Shown in pieces: positions 17,429-26,473 of a DNA stretch of 64,000 nucleotides; the stretch's first letter is position 1; every line of letters starts with the position of its first letter. Both the position numbers and the translations under genes were made by a program. The stretch is taken from contig NZ_CP030929.1 in the NCBI RefSeq assembly GCF_003325955.1, positions 62,001 through 126,000 on the forward strand. Direction: 5' to 3'. Below the pieces are notes generated by a model. That model was not told the DNA's origin and did not search any database. It was given only the letters and a program-made list of their open reading frames with translations. The DNA comes from Aurantimicrobium sp. MWH-Uga1 (GTDB lineage: Bacteria > Actinomycetota > Actinomycetes > Actinomycetales > Microbacteriaceae).

Positions 17429-18748
17429 GTGAAGAACTTGGCAGAATATTACGTAGAAATAGCAGAACCTCTCGAGCCCGGCCGCAAACCACGTCAGCAC
17501 CACCCCACGCGTGAGCGGGTGAGAGGAAAAGGATATTTTCGCCGCCTCGGTCCGGGTATCGTCACCGGTGCCGCCGATGATGATCCTTCGGGAATTGGTA
17601 CGTATTCTCAGGTAGGTGCCGCCACCGGGAACCGATTGCTGTGGAGTGCACCCCTGCTGCTTCCCCTCGCTTTTGCCGTTCAAGAAGCCTGCGCACGTAT
17701 TGCTCTTGTGACTGGACACGGTTTGGCCGGCGTCATAAAGAGGCGCATGCCTGCGCCAATTTTGTACCTGTGTCTGGCGTTGGTTGTTGTTGCCAACACA
17801 GTCAATATTTCTGCAGACCTCGGTTCTATGGCTGCGGCGTTGCAGCTTCTTGTTCCTGTTCCACAACTTCTTGGTGTGGTGCTCTTCGCTGCGATTATTG
17901 TCATCGCTGAGGTGTTCGTTCCGTACCATCAATACGCCAAGATTCTGCGCTGGTTGTGTTTATCTTTGCTGGCCTACGTGGCTGTGATGTTCGTGGCTCA
18001 GGTTGAATGGTCCCAGGTTCTCCGTGATCTCTTTATTCCTCAGTTCACCTGGAGTAAAGGTGACATCGCGTTGCTTATTGCAATTGCGGGAACAACAATT
18101 TCTCCCTACCTGTTCTTCTGGCAATCTGCTGAGGAGGTTGAGGAACGACGAAAGAGCCCACACTATCGGGTGACAGCAACACACGTTCGTGCCATGCGTG
18201 GAGACGTCTTCGCTGGGATGTTTACCGGAGTTTTTGTGATGGCTGCCATCATGATTACGGCCGCGGCGACGTTGCACAAAAATGGAATTACAAATATTCA
18301 AACAGCCGAACAAGCCGCACAGGCACTGACCCCTATTGCGGGAGATTTTGCTGGAGTGCTTTTTTTGCTGGGCATCGTGGGAACAGGTTTGCTCAGTGTT
18401 CCCGTCCTGGCAGGAGCGAGTTCCTATGCCATGGCTGAAACCTTTGGCTGGCGTGAGAGTTTAGAGAAGCGCCCCAGCCAAGCTCGGGCTTTCTATGGCG
18501 TGATTTTCTTATCCATTTTGGTGGGCCTCGTTCTCAACCTCATCGGGCTCAACCCCATGCAGTTTCTCGTCATTGCTGCAATTACCAATGGCTTGGCCGC
18601 GCCAATACTGATGGCGGTGATTTGGTGGCTTGCCAGCGATGAAAAGCTCTTGGGCAAATGGAAGAGCCCCCTGTGGTCCAGAGTGCTTCTGGGCATCGCA
18701 ACTTTCACAATGGCATTGCTGCCCTTGCTGTGGTTGTTAGCGCCCTAG
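17429..18748 (+). CDS. NRAMP-superfamily divalent cation transporter, non-canonical clade
   Basis: 439 residues with about 11 helices of the NRAMP (PF01566) fold. The helix-1 metal site, DPGN in MntH-type proteins, reads ADDDPSGIGTYSQ here. The helix-6 MPHN motif is replaced by AGTTISPYLFFWQSAEEVEE. The canonical Mn/Fe-coordinating Asn and Met are therefore absent. NRAMP-related magnesium transporters show substitutions at the same places, so Mg2+ or another hard cation is a reasonable alternative to manganese. GTG start with GGAGG eight bases upstream. Its stop overlaps the convergent DUF5652 gene. Confidence 0.8.
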   Translation: MKNLAEYYVEIAEPLEPGRKPRQHHPTRERVRGKGYFRRLGPGIVTGAADDDPSGIGTYSQVGAATGNRLLWSAPLLLPLAFAVQEACARIALVTGHGLAGVIKRRMPAPILYLCLALVVVANTVNISADLGSMAAALQLLVPVPQLLGVVLFAAIIVIAEVFVPYHQYAKILRWLCLSLLAYVAVMFVAQVEWSQVLRDLFIPQFTWSKGDIALLIAIAGTTISPYLFFWQSAEEVEERRKSPHYRVTATHVRAMRGDVFAGMFTGVFVMAAIMITAAATLHKNGITNIQTAEQAAQALTPIAGDFAGVLFLLGIVGTGLLSVPVLAGASSYAMAETFGWRESLEKRPSQARAFYGVIFLSILVGLVLNLIGLNPMQFLVIAAITNGLAAPILMAVIWWLASDEKLLGKWKSPLWSRVLLGIATFTMALLPLLWLLAP

Positions 18749-18972
18749 GCAGCTACTTCTTTCTGCTTCTTCTTGCTGAAGACAAAGAGGTAAAGAATTT
18801 CGAGGATGCCTGCAGTGTTGAGAACAAACAGCACCGTGAACCAGGGAACAGACCTCAACGACCCTGCGCGATAGAGCGCGAAGGCCTTCCAGATTGAGCT
18901 CCAGAGAACGAGCACCATGATGAGGGCAAAGAGGCCAGGTTCTTCCATGAAGAGACCTTGATCAGTGTTCAT
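18745..18972 (-). CDS. DUF5652-like small membrane protein
   Basis: 75 residues with two helices (about 14-34 and 43-65). The pattern WSSIWKAFALYRAG followed by WFTVLFVLNTAGILEILYLF is the hallmark of DUF5652 proteins, whose function is unknown. The C-terminus is Lys-rich. TAGAAT ends six bases before the ATG on the minus strand, giving a leaderless start. It shares stop-codon bases CTAG with the convergent NRAMP-like gene. Confidence 0.75.
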   Translation of the reverse strand: MNTDQGLFMEEPGLFALIMVLVLWSSIWKAFALYRAGSLRSVPWFTVLFVLNTAGILEILYLFVFSKKKQKEVAA

Positions 18973-19032
18973 AACACCATTCTATGAAACTCACCCTGTT
19001 TGTGAGCTGAATCTCCTGCTAGCGTCGAGCAG

Positions 19033-19683
19033 GTGAGCACAACGTCGCGCAAAATAACCGCTGTAATCCGCTGGGGAATTTCTGCATGGGTCTTCGCAGC
19101 CATCGCCACCCAGATTTGGTCCGAGGTCGTCAACGACGCTTTTTATCCAGAGAAGTACTTCAGCTACTTCACCATCCAATCCAGCCTGATCAACATCGTC
19201 GCCTTTGCGGTCGGTGGCTGGTTAGCGTGGACTCGCGTGCAGGATACGAGACTGTTCACCATCGTTCGTGTCTCTGTTTTCTCGTATGCGATTGTCACCG
19301 GTGTGGTGTACAACCTGTTGCTGCGCAACATTCCTTCTGAGGGTTACGAACCCCCTGCGTGGTGTAACGAAAGTACGCACGTGTGGGTCCCGATTGTGAT
19401 TGTGCTCGAATGGCTGTTTGCTTCTGGCCGCATCTCACTGCGCCTGAGAGCAATGTGGTGGGCATTGCTGTATCCGCTTGGTTGGGTTGCCTTCACCGTG
19501 GTTCGGGGAATGATCACAGGATGGTGGCCATACCCCTTCCTGGAGCCTGATGGCCCCAATGGTGTTGGCGGTGTAGTGGCATACATCTGTGGTATTGCCG
19601 CATTCATGGCTTTCAATGCATTTATCGCATTGCTTATTGCACGCGTGTGGGCTCGCCTGCGCTCGCAACCTTTGCACCCATAA
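19033..19683 (+). CDS. Pr6Pr-family integral membrane protein
   Basis: 216 residues, about six helices. The segment KYFSYFTIQSSLINIVAF and a later HVWVPIVIVLEWLF match the Pr6Pr (FAR-17a/AIG1-like) family, polytopic proteins of unknown biochemical role in actinobacteria. TAGCGT ends seven bases before the GTG, so translation probably starts at the mRNA 5' end. It precedes ppk2 by 18 nt, but ppk2 has its own TANNNT box, so they need not be one operon. Confidence 0.75.
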   Translation: MSTTSRKITAVIRWGISAWVFAAIATQIWSEVVNDAFYPEKYFSYFTIQSSLINIVAFAVGGWLAWTRVQDTRLFTIVRVSVFSYAIVTGVVYNLLLRNIPSEGYEPPAWCNESTHVWVPIVIVLEWLFASGRISLRLRAMWWALLYPLGWVAFTVVRGMITGWWPYPFLEPDGPNGVGGVVAYICGIAAFMAFNAFIALLIARVWARLRSQPLHP

Positions 19684-19701
19684 GAGTTCTAGGCTGAAGA
19701 T

Positions 19702-20622
19702 ATGAGCGATAGGTTCGACACCGCAGAAATTCTCAAGGCCAGCTTTACAGCAGAGGATCTTCTCGACGATGATGCTCCGACAACCCTGACCGAAGATGAC
19801 GCCTGGCGCCAAGGTTATCCCTATGACACCAAGATGACCAGAAAAGAGTATGAGCACCGAAAGCATGTCTTACAGGTGGAACTACTCAAACTGCAGGTGT
19901 GGATTAAGGAGACAGGTCAGCGTGTCATCCTCTTGTTTGAAGGTCGCGATGCTGCCGGCAAGGGTGGAACCATCAAACGCTTCATGGAGCACCTCAACCC
20001 TCGTGGCGCACGAGTGGTTGCTCTGGAAAAACCAACAGAACGTGAACGCACCCAGTGGTATTTCCAACGCTATGTTGAGCACTTTCCTGCGGCCGGAGAA
20101 CTGGTCATGTTTGACCGCTCCTGGTACAACCGGGCAGGTGTGGAACGTGTGATGGGGTATTGCACAGACGCCGAGTATGAGGAATTCATTCGCTCTGCTC
20201 CAGAGTTCGAACGCATGCTAGCCAACTCTGGGATCAAGATTTTCAAGTTTTGGTTCTCGGTTGGTGAAGCAGAACAGCGCCGGCGTTTTCTTGAACGTCG
20301 CACTGACCCCGTTAAAAGATGGAAGCTTTCCCCCACGGATTTAGCGTCCCTAGATAAATGGGATGCCTACACCGAAGCCAAAGAGGCAATGTTTAGAGCC
20401 ACAAGCACGGATGTTGCACCGTGGACGGTGGTGAAGTCCAACGATAAGAAACGTGCACGTCTTGAGGCAATGAAGTGGGTTCTTAATGCTTTCGATTACG
20501 AGGGCAAAGATTCCAGCGTGATCGGTGAAAATGACTCACTGATTATCGGTAGCCCTGCAGATGTTTATGACCAGGGTGAATCACCTACAACGGCTATCCC
20601 TGTTGTCACGAAGCTGAGATAG
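19702..20622 (+). CDS. ppk2: Polyphosphate kinase 2
   Basis: 306 residues of the PPK2 fold: Walker A GRDAAGKGGTIKRF (81-94), a lid region rich in Arg, and Walker B MFDRSWYNRAGVERVMG, followed by the family-typical FWFSVGEAEQRRRFLERR and KRWKLSPTDLASLDKWDAYTEAKE-like region. PPK2 transfers phosphate between polyphosphate and nucleoside di- or monophosphates. A single domain of this length fits class I (NDP phosphorylation). TAGGCT six bases before the ATG suggests a leaderless transcript. The DUF2252 gene follows after 5 nt. Confidence 0.92.
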   Translation: MSDRFDTAEILKASFTAEDLLDDDAPTTLTEDDAWRQGYPYDTKMTRKEYEHRKHVLQVELLKLQVWIKETGQRVILLFEGRDAAGKGGTIKRFMEHLNPRGARVVALEKPTERERTQWYFQRYVEHFPAAGELVMFDRSWYNRAGVERVMGYCTDAEYEEFIRSAPEFERMLANSGIKIFKFWFSVGEAEQRRRFLERRTDPVKRWKLSPTDLASLDKWDAYTEAKEAMFRATSTDVAPWTVVKSNDKKRARLEAMKWVLNAFDYEGKDSSVIGENDSLIIGSPADVYDQGESPTTAIPVVTKLR

Positions 20623-20627
20623 ACCCG

Positions 20628-22010
20628 ATGCCTCTCAATCACGAAGCTCAGGCTTCCATCGAATTTTTCTCCCGACCTCGTGCAAGCAGGGCTGAACGGA
20701 AAGTGTTGGGGGAGCACTTGCGAGAACAAGTTCCCCTCGAAAGTCATGCTCAGCTGCCTGCGCCAGAACGCAGAGCTGATGCACTGACTATTCTTCGCAG
20801 TCAAGAAACAGTCCGCGAACCCACGCTCGTTCCGCTTCGTTATGAGCGAATGTCACAGAATCCCTTTGCCCATCTCCGTGGGGCTGCTGCTGTGATGGCA
20901 CACGATCTTTCCCTGCAACCCACGAGTGGTATTGAAGTGCAACTGTGCGGAGATGCTCACTTAGCGAACTTTGGCATGTTTGCCTCACAAGAACGCAGTC
21001 TTGTTTTTGACCTCAATGATTTTGATGAAACGTCACCCGGACCATTTGAATGGGATGTTAAGCGCTTAGCAGCGAGCTTTGCTTTAGCTGCTCGCAACAA
21101 CGGATTGAGCAGGGACGAACAGTTCACTGCGTGCCAGATTGCGGCCCAGTCTTATCGCGAATGGATGGCCGCCTTTAGTGAGCGTAAGACACTTGATCTA
21201 TGGTTCGCCAAAGTGGATGTGAAGTGGATGATGTCTCAGATGAAAAATTCTGACATTCGCGACATGTTTGAAAAAGCAAGCAATAAGGCCAAGAAGAAAA
21301 CAGTTGATTCTGCCGTGGACAAGCTCACTGAGGTTGTTGATGGTCAGCGACGGTTCCGTTCCGACCCACCGCTGTTGACCCCCATTGATGATGTGGAATT
21401 AGGAACCGTGGTTGAAGCGCTTGCGCCTGTGTTCACTGATTACATCACTACTTTGCAACCCGACAGAGCTGTATTACTTTCTCGTTACTCCTTCAAACAC
21501 TTAGCTTTCAAAGTCGTCGGTGTGGGATCTGTTGGAACACGAGCGTATGTCATTTTGCTGGAATCCGGTGATGGGGAGCCGCTGATTCTTCAGGCTAAGC
21601 AGGCGGGCGCATCCGTGTTGGAGCCATATGTGGGGGAGAGTGTTTTTGCTAATGCAGGTGAGCGGGTCGTGGTGGGTACCCGTTTGATGCAGGCAACGGG
21701 AGATCCATTCCTTGGCTGGTGCCACGGTGGTACTGCAGTGCCACATGATTTCTACTTCCGCCAGCTGTGGGATATGAAGGGTTCGATTGATGTCGCCAAG
21801 TTGGATGTTGACGGCATTAATTCCTATTCCCGCATTTGCGGTGCAGTTCTCGCTAGGGCACATGCCCGTGCTGGTGATGCCTCGTTCATCACGGGATACT
21901 TAGGCACCTCAAAGACCTTTGATAGAGCCATCGCTGAGTATGCCCTGGGCTATGCCGATATTTCAGAGCATGATTATCAACAACTCGTCACTGAATTGGC
22001 AGCACAATGA
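20628..22010 (+). CDS. DUF2252 family protein (kinase-like fold)
   Basis: 460 residues. DUF2252 landmarks are YERMSQNPFAHLRGAAAVM, CGDAHLANFG, VFDLNDFDETSPGPFEWDVKRLAAS and, near the C-terminus, ARAHARAGDA. The GDxHxxN and DxxDxD patterns recall aminoglycoside-phosphotransferase-like kinases, so an ATP-dependent phosphotransfer role is possible, but no substrate is known. It lies 5 nt after ppk2 and overlaps the dienelactone hydrolase by ATGA, so all three are probably translated from one mRNA. The link to a polyphosphate enzyme is an inference from position. Confidence 0.82.
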   Translation: MPLNHEAQASIEFFSRPRASRAERKVLGEHLREQVPLESHAQLPAPERRADALTILRSQETVREPTLVPLRYERMSQNPFAHLRGAAAVMAHDLSLQPTSGIEVQLCGDAHLANFGMFASQERSLVFDLNDFDETSPGPFEWDVKRLAASFALAARNNGLSRDEQFTACQIAAQSYREWMAAFSERKTLDLWFAKVDVKWMMSQMKNSDIRDMFEKASNKAKKKTVDSAVDKLTEVVDGQRRFRSDPPLLTPIDDVELGTVVEALAPVFTDYITTLQPDRAVLLSRYSFKHLAFKVVGVGSVGTRAYVILLESGDGEPLILQAKQAGASVLEPYVGESVFANAGERVVVGTRLMQATGDPFLGWCHGGTAVPHDFYFRQLWDMKGSIDVAKLDVDGINSYSRICGAVLARAHARAGDASFITGYLGTSKTFDRAIAEYALGYADISEHDYQQLVTELAAQ

Positions 22011-22738
22011 CCTCACCAGCATCGGTAGTTTCTGACATCACAATTCCGCTGGAATCTGGTGAACACATTCCTGGAAGGCTTGCCGTCCCATCCGGGAGGG
22101 GCCCTTTTCCCGCGGTGGTGATTGTGCACGAGGTTTTCGGTATCGATGAATCAATGACAGCCCACATCACTCGCATGGCCAGTGCGGGCTACCTTGTTCT
22201 CATGCCGGATCTCTATAGCAGGGGTGGAATGCGGAAATGTTTGAAAGCGACATTCCGCGCACTGGTGGATGGAACCGGTCAGGCATACCTGGATATTGAG
22301 GCTGCAAAAAACTATCTCCTATCCAGGCCTGATTGCACCGGCAAGATTGGCGTCATGGGCTTTTGCATGGGCGGCGGCTTTGCGTTGCAACTGGTGAATA
22401 AAGGCTATGACGCTGCAGCGGTGAACTATGGTCAAGCCGCGAAAGACCTCGATGCCCAACTACAGGGATCCTGCCCGATTGTGGCTAGTTTCGGCGGTAA
22501 AGACCTCTCCCTCAAGGGTGCTGGGCCACAGCTGGAGGCTGCGTTGACCAAAGCAGGTATCGCGCACGATGTGAAGGTTTACCCGGAAGCATCCCACGCA
22601 TTTATGAACCCCACGCAAGCAGGACCAAAAGCTTTGCGGCCACTGATGAATACCGTAGTTGGGTTCAAGCCACGACCTGAGGAAGCAGCCGACGCCTGGC
22701 AGCGCATCGAGCGCTTCTTTGGCGAACATCTCGCCTGA
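22007..22738 (+). CDS. Dienelactone hydrolase family protein
   Basis: 243-residue alpha/beta hydrolase. The nucleophile elbow is GFCMGGG with Cys instead of Ser, as in true dienelactone hydrolases; the acid is in FGGKDLS and the catalytic His in ASHAFMN. Early motif IVHEVFGIDESM is typical. Carboxymethylenebutenolidase activity is the family prototype, but many members act on other esters. It ends the ppk2-DUF2252 operon and is followed after 22 nt by metH, which has its own promoter box. Confidence 0.88.
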   Translation: MTSPASVVSDITIPLESGEHIPGRLAVPSGRGPFPAVVIVHEVFGIDESMTAHITRMASAGYLVLMPDLYSRGGMRKCLKATFRALVDGTGQAYLDIEAAKNYLLSRPDCTGKIGVMGFCMGGGFALQLVNKGYDAAAVNYGQAAKDLDAQLQGSCPIVASFGGKDLSLKGAGPQLEAALTKAGIAHDVKVYPEASHAFMNPTQAGPKALRPLMNTVVGFKPRPEEAADAWQRIERFFGEHLA

Positions 22739-22760
22739 TGCGCGCCATTAAGCTGGAGGG

Positions 22761-25700
22761 GTGACTACACCCCAGCTTCCCGATCGCTCCAAGGCGCTGA
22801 TGGACGCGCTCTCTAAGCGCGTCGTCATCGCTGATGGCGCCATGGGAACCATGCTGCAAGATCACAACCCAAGCCTGGAAGACTTTCAGCAGCTCGAGGG
22901 GTGTAACGAGATACTCAATGTGAGCCGCCCGGATATTGTCACCGCGGTTCATGATGCCTACTTCGAAACAGGAATTGATTGTGTTGAAACCAACACCTTT
23001 GGTGCCAACTGGTCCAACTTGGGTGACTATGGCATTGAAGATCGAATCACTGAGTTAGCACAGGCCGGGGCAGAAATAGCTCGAGCAAGCGCTGAAAAGT
23101 TTGAAGCCCAAGATGGTCGCATGCGATGGGTGCTGGGATCAATGGGGCCGGGAACAAAACTTCCCAGCCTGGGTCACACCACTTATGCCCACCTCAAAGC
23201 AACATTTGCTGAAGAAGCAGTCGGACTCATCCGCGGTGGGGCTGATGCTTTCCTAGTTGAAACCTCTCAAGATCTGTTACAAACCAAAGCTGCGGTTAAC
23301 GGTTGTAAGCAAGCCATCGACGAAGAGGGCATCAAGCTCCCCATTTTTGTTGAGGTCACCGTGGAGACCACCGGAACCATGTTGATGGGTTCCGAGATTG
23401 GTGCAGCACTGACGGCCCTCGAGCCGCTAGGCATTGACATGATCGGGTTGAACTGCGCCACCGGTCCTGCCGAAATGAGCGAGCACCTCCGTCAACTGTC
23501 GAAGAATTCCACCGTTCCGGTCATGGTGATGCCCAACGCAGGTTTGCCAGAACTCACCGCCGATGGTGCTCGCTATCCACTTGGGCCAGAAGAGTTGGCA
23601 ACCGCTCACGAACAGTTTGTGAAAGAGTTTGGTCTTGCTCTGGTTGGTGGATGTTGTGGGACAACTCCCGCACACCTCAAAGCTGTGGTTGACCGTGTTG
23701 GTGGGATGAAACTCTCGCCACGCAACCCTCAGCATGAAGCAGGTGTGGCAAGCCTCTACCAGCACGTCCCGTTTGACCAGGACAACACCTTCCTCGCTAT
23801 TGGCGAGCGAACCAATGCCAACGGCTCCAAAGCGTTCCGTGAAGCGATGCTTGAGGGTCGTTGGGATGACTGTGTCGAGATTGCCCGAAAGCAAGTTCGT
23901 GACGGTGCCCACCTTCTTGATGTGTGCGTGGACTACGTCGGTCGCGATGGCACCGATGACGCCCGCGAAATCGTGTCACGATTCGCGAGTGCGTCGACGC
24001 TGCCATTAGTCATCGACTCCACAGAACCTGCCGTGCTGCAAGCGGGAATGGAACTAATTGGTGGTCGCCCAGTTGTGAACTCGGTCAACTTCGAAGATGG
24101 CGATGGACCTGATTCTCGTTTTGGCAGAATTATGCCGCTGGTGAAAGAACACGGCGCAGCCGTGATTGCTCTGACCATCGATGAAGAAGGTCAGGCACGC
24201 ACCACTAAAGACAAAGTGCGCATTGCGAGTCGTTTGATTGACACCCTCGTTAACGACTGGGATATGCGCGTAGATGACATTATCGTTGATGCTCTCACCT
24301 TCCCCATCGCAACCGGTCAGGAAGAAACCAGGCGCGATGCCATTGAAACTATCGAAGCCATTCGCCAGATCAATGCCAAATACCCGGGGATTCACACCAC
24401 ATTGGGTGTCTCCAACGTTTCCTTTGGTTTGAACCCCGCCTCGCGTGCTGTGCTCAACTCGGTTTTCATCCACGAGGCAGTCGAGGCTGGCCTCGACTCT
24501 GCCATCGTGGATGCAGCCAAGATTGTTCCCCTGGCTTCCATCCCTGAGCAGCAGCGCAAAGTCGCCCTGGATTTGGTCTGGGACCGGCGAGAATACGATG
24601 CTGAGGGAAACCTCACCTATGACCCACTTGCCACCATGTTGGATCTCTTTGATGGTGTTGATTCAGCCAGTTTGAAAGATGCGCGTGCTGCAGAACTTGC
24701 CGCGCTTCCTGTGGGAGAGCGCCTCGAGCGCCGCATTATTGACGGCGAATCGAAAGGCCTCGACGAGGACCTCGACCTCGCCCGCGCCGAAGGTACTTCA
24801 GCACTCGACATCATCAATAACCACTTGCTGGCTGGCATGAAGGTGGTCGGTGAGCGCTTTGGTAGCGGTGAAATGCAGCTTCCATTCGTGCTGCAGTCCG
24901 CAGAAGTGATGAAGACCGCTGTGGCGTTGCTCGAACCTCATATGGAAAAGAGCGACGAAGCGGGCAAGGGAACCATCGTCCTGGCCACCGTCCGTGGTGA
25001 CGTTCACGACATTGGTAAAAACTTGGTGGACATCATCCTCACTAACAACGGCTACGACGTCATCAATATCGGCATCAAAAAAACCATCAACGAAATCATT
25101 CAGGCTGCGGAAGAAAACAATGCTGATGTGATCGGGATGAGTGGTTTGCTGGTGAAGAGCACCGTGGTGATGAAAGAAAACCTTGAAGAACTCACCAGCC
25201 GTGGTTTGGGAACCAAGTGGCCCGTCATTCTCGGTGGTGCTGCCCTGACCCGAACTTTCGTAGAGGATGATTTAGCTTCTATGTTCGATGGCACCGTGCG
25301 ATACGCACGCGATGCCTTCGAAGGTTTAGCCCTGATGGAACCACTGGTTGCCATCAGTCGTGGTGCTGATCCTGACAGTGTTGGGCTACCTCAACTCAAG
25401 AAGCGTATTCACAAGCAGAGCCTGCTGGAAGTAACCGAACCTGAGAACATGCCAACCCGTTCGGATGTGGCATTGGATAATCCCGTCCCCACACCACCAT
25501 TTTGGGGAACACGCATCGTCAAGGGTATTGCGCTGGCTGATTATGCGGCTTTCCTCGATGAACGTGCCACGTTCATGGGGCAGTGGGGTCTCAAACCCAG
25601 TCGCGCCGATGACGGAGCCAGTTACGACGAGTTAGTCGAGACCGAAGGTCGCCCTCGCCTGCGTTACTGGCTTGATCGTATCCTTGCCGAGGGCATGATG

Positions 25701-26360
25701 GATGCCTCGGTTGTCTATGGTTACTTCCCTGCCGTGTCTGAAGGAGATGATCTCGTCATCCTCAACCACGGCGATGATCCTCAAGGAATTCTGGGCCAAC
25801 CAGGACTTTTAGCACCAGATGGGGGCTCAGAGCAGCTTCCAGGCGGGGGAGCCCTTGGCACTGACCGCCTGCGATTTACCTTCCCACGCCAACGTCGTGA
25901 TCGTCACTTGTGCCTCTCTGACTTCGTCAAGTCTCGAGAAAGCGGCCACGTAGATGTTGTGGGATTCCAGCTGGTCACCGTTGGTGCCACTGTCGACCAG
26001 TTCACCGCCAAAATGTTCGCAGAAAACGCATACCGCGACTATATGGAGCTCAACGGTTTAGCAATGCAGCTCACTGAGTCGTTAGCGGAGTTCTGGCACT
26101 CCCGAATGCGCGAAGAACTGGGATTCAAGGCTGAAGATCCTGATGATCTCGCAGGAATGTTCAAGCTCAACTACCGAGGTGCTCGCTTCTCCCTGGGATA
26201 CCCCGCATGCCCTGATATGGAAGACCGCCGCAAGGTTGTTGAGTTACTACGGCCAGAACGTGTAGGCGTTGAACTGTCCGAAGAACTGCAGTTACATCCA
26301 GAACAGTCCACCGACGCTTTTGTATTCCACCACCCCGAGGCTAAATACTTCTCCGTCTAA
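22761..26360 (+). CDS. metH: Cobalamin-dependent methionine synthase
   Basis: 1199 residues with all four modules in order. The homocysteine domain has zinc ligands C232, C298 and C299 (LNCATG, GGCCGTTPAH). A pterin-binding domain (IGERTNANGSKAF, VIDSTEPAVL) follows. The cobalamin domain has the base-off ligand motif D747-V-H749-D-I-G and the S-G-L loop. The reactivation domain has YRGARFSLGYPACPD for S-adenosylmethionine. It methylates homocysteine from methyl-tetrahydrofolate via B12. TAAGCT ends six bases before the GTG; GGAGGG touches the start codon, so a leaderless start is more likely than ribosome-site initiation. No B12 riboswitch fits in the 22-nt gap. A probable B12 importer lies about 600 bp downstream. 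Confidence 0.97.
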   Translation: MTTPQLPDRSKALMDALSKRVVIADGAMGTMLQDHNPSLEDFQQLEGCNEILNVSRPDIVTAVHDAYFETGIDCVETNTFGANWSNLGDYGIEDRITELAQAGAEIARASAEKFEAQDGRMRWVLGSMGPGTKLPSLGHTTYAHLKATFAEEAVGLIRGGADAFLVETSQDLLQTKAAVNGCKQAIDEEGIKLPIFVEVTVETTGTMLMGSEIGAALTALEPLGIDMIGLNCATGPAEMSEHLRQLSKNSTVPVMVMPNAGLPELTADGARYPLGPEELATAHEQFVKEFGLALVGGCCGTTPAHLKAVVDRVGGMKLSPRNPQHEAGVASLYQHVPFDQDNTFLAIGERTNANGSKAFREAMLEGRWDDCVEIARKQVRDGAHLLDVCVDYVGRDGTDDAREIVSRFASASTLPLVIDSTEPAVLQAGMELIGGRPVVNSVNFEDGDGPDSRFGRIMPLVKEHGAAVIALTIDEEGQARTTKDKVRIASRLIDTLVNDWDMRVDDIIVDALTFPIATGQEETRRDAIETIEAIRQINAKYPGIHTTLGVSNVSFGLNPASRAVLNSVFIHEAVEAGLDSAIVDAAKIVPLASIPEQQRKVALDLVWDRREYDAEGNLTYDPLATMLDLFDGVDSASLKDARAAELAALPVGERLERRIIDGESKGLDEDLDLARAEGTSALDIINNHLLAGMKVVGERFGSGEMQLPFVLQSAEVMKTAVALLEPHMEKSDEAGKGTIVLATVRGDVHDIGKNLVDIILTNNGYDVINIGIKKTINEIIQAAEENNADVIGMSGLLVKSTVVMKENLEELTSRGLGTKWPVILGGAALTRTFVEDDLASMFDGTVRYARDAFEGLALMEPLVAISRGADPDSVGLPQLKKRIHKQSLLEVTEPENMPTRSDVALDNPVPTPPFWGTRIVKGIALADYAAFLDERATFMGQWGLKPSRADDGASYDELVETEGRPRLRYWLDRILAEGMMDASVVYGYFPAVSEGDDLVILNHGDDPQGILGQPGLLAPDGGSEQLPGGGALGTDRLRFTFPRQRRDRHLCLSDFVKSRESGHVDVVGFQLVTVGATVDQFTAKMFAENAYRDYMELNGLAMQLTESLAEFWHSRMREELGFKAEDPDDLAGMFKLNYRGARFSLGYPACPDMEDRRKVVELLRPERVGVELSEELQLHPEQSTDAFVFHHPEAKYFSV

Positions 26361-26418
26361 CTGAGAAACCTTCGGAGAGGGCAATTGATGCCCAACACCC
26401 AATAATTCGCATATGTCA

Positions 26419-26459
26419 AAATATGTACATAATAAATACACAAAATTATGTACATATTT
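26419..26459. promoter_or_regulatory. Twin TGTACA operator (15-bp inverted repeat) before the Phd/MNT gene
   Basis: AAATATGTACATAAT (26419-26433) and ATTATGTACATATTT (26445-26459) are perfect reverse complements 11 nt apart. Each holds the palindrome TATGTACATA, with centres 25 bp apart. TGTACA is the core recognised by YefM-type antitoxins at yefM-yoeB operators. The right arm fills the region just upstream of the TACACT -10 box (26462-26467), so bound protein would block the promoter. Base composition is very AT-rich compared with the surroundings. Confidence 0.75.
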
Positions 26460-26473
26460 ACTACACTCTAGAC

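Noticed and set aside
26423..26473. Longer N-terminus of the Phd/MNT protein
   Set aside because: These codons lie in the twin operator and -10 box; the ATG at 26474 follows the box at leaderless distance and fits the Phd domain.
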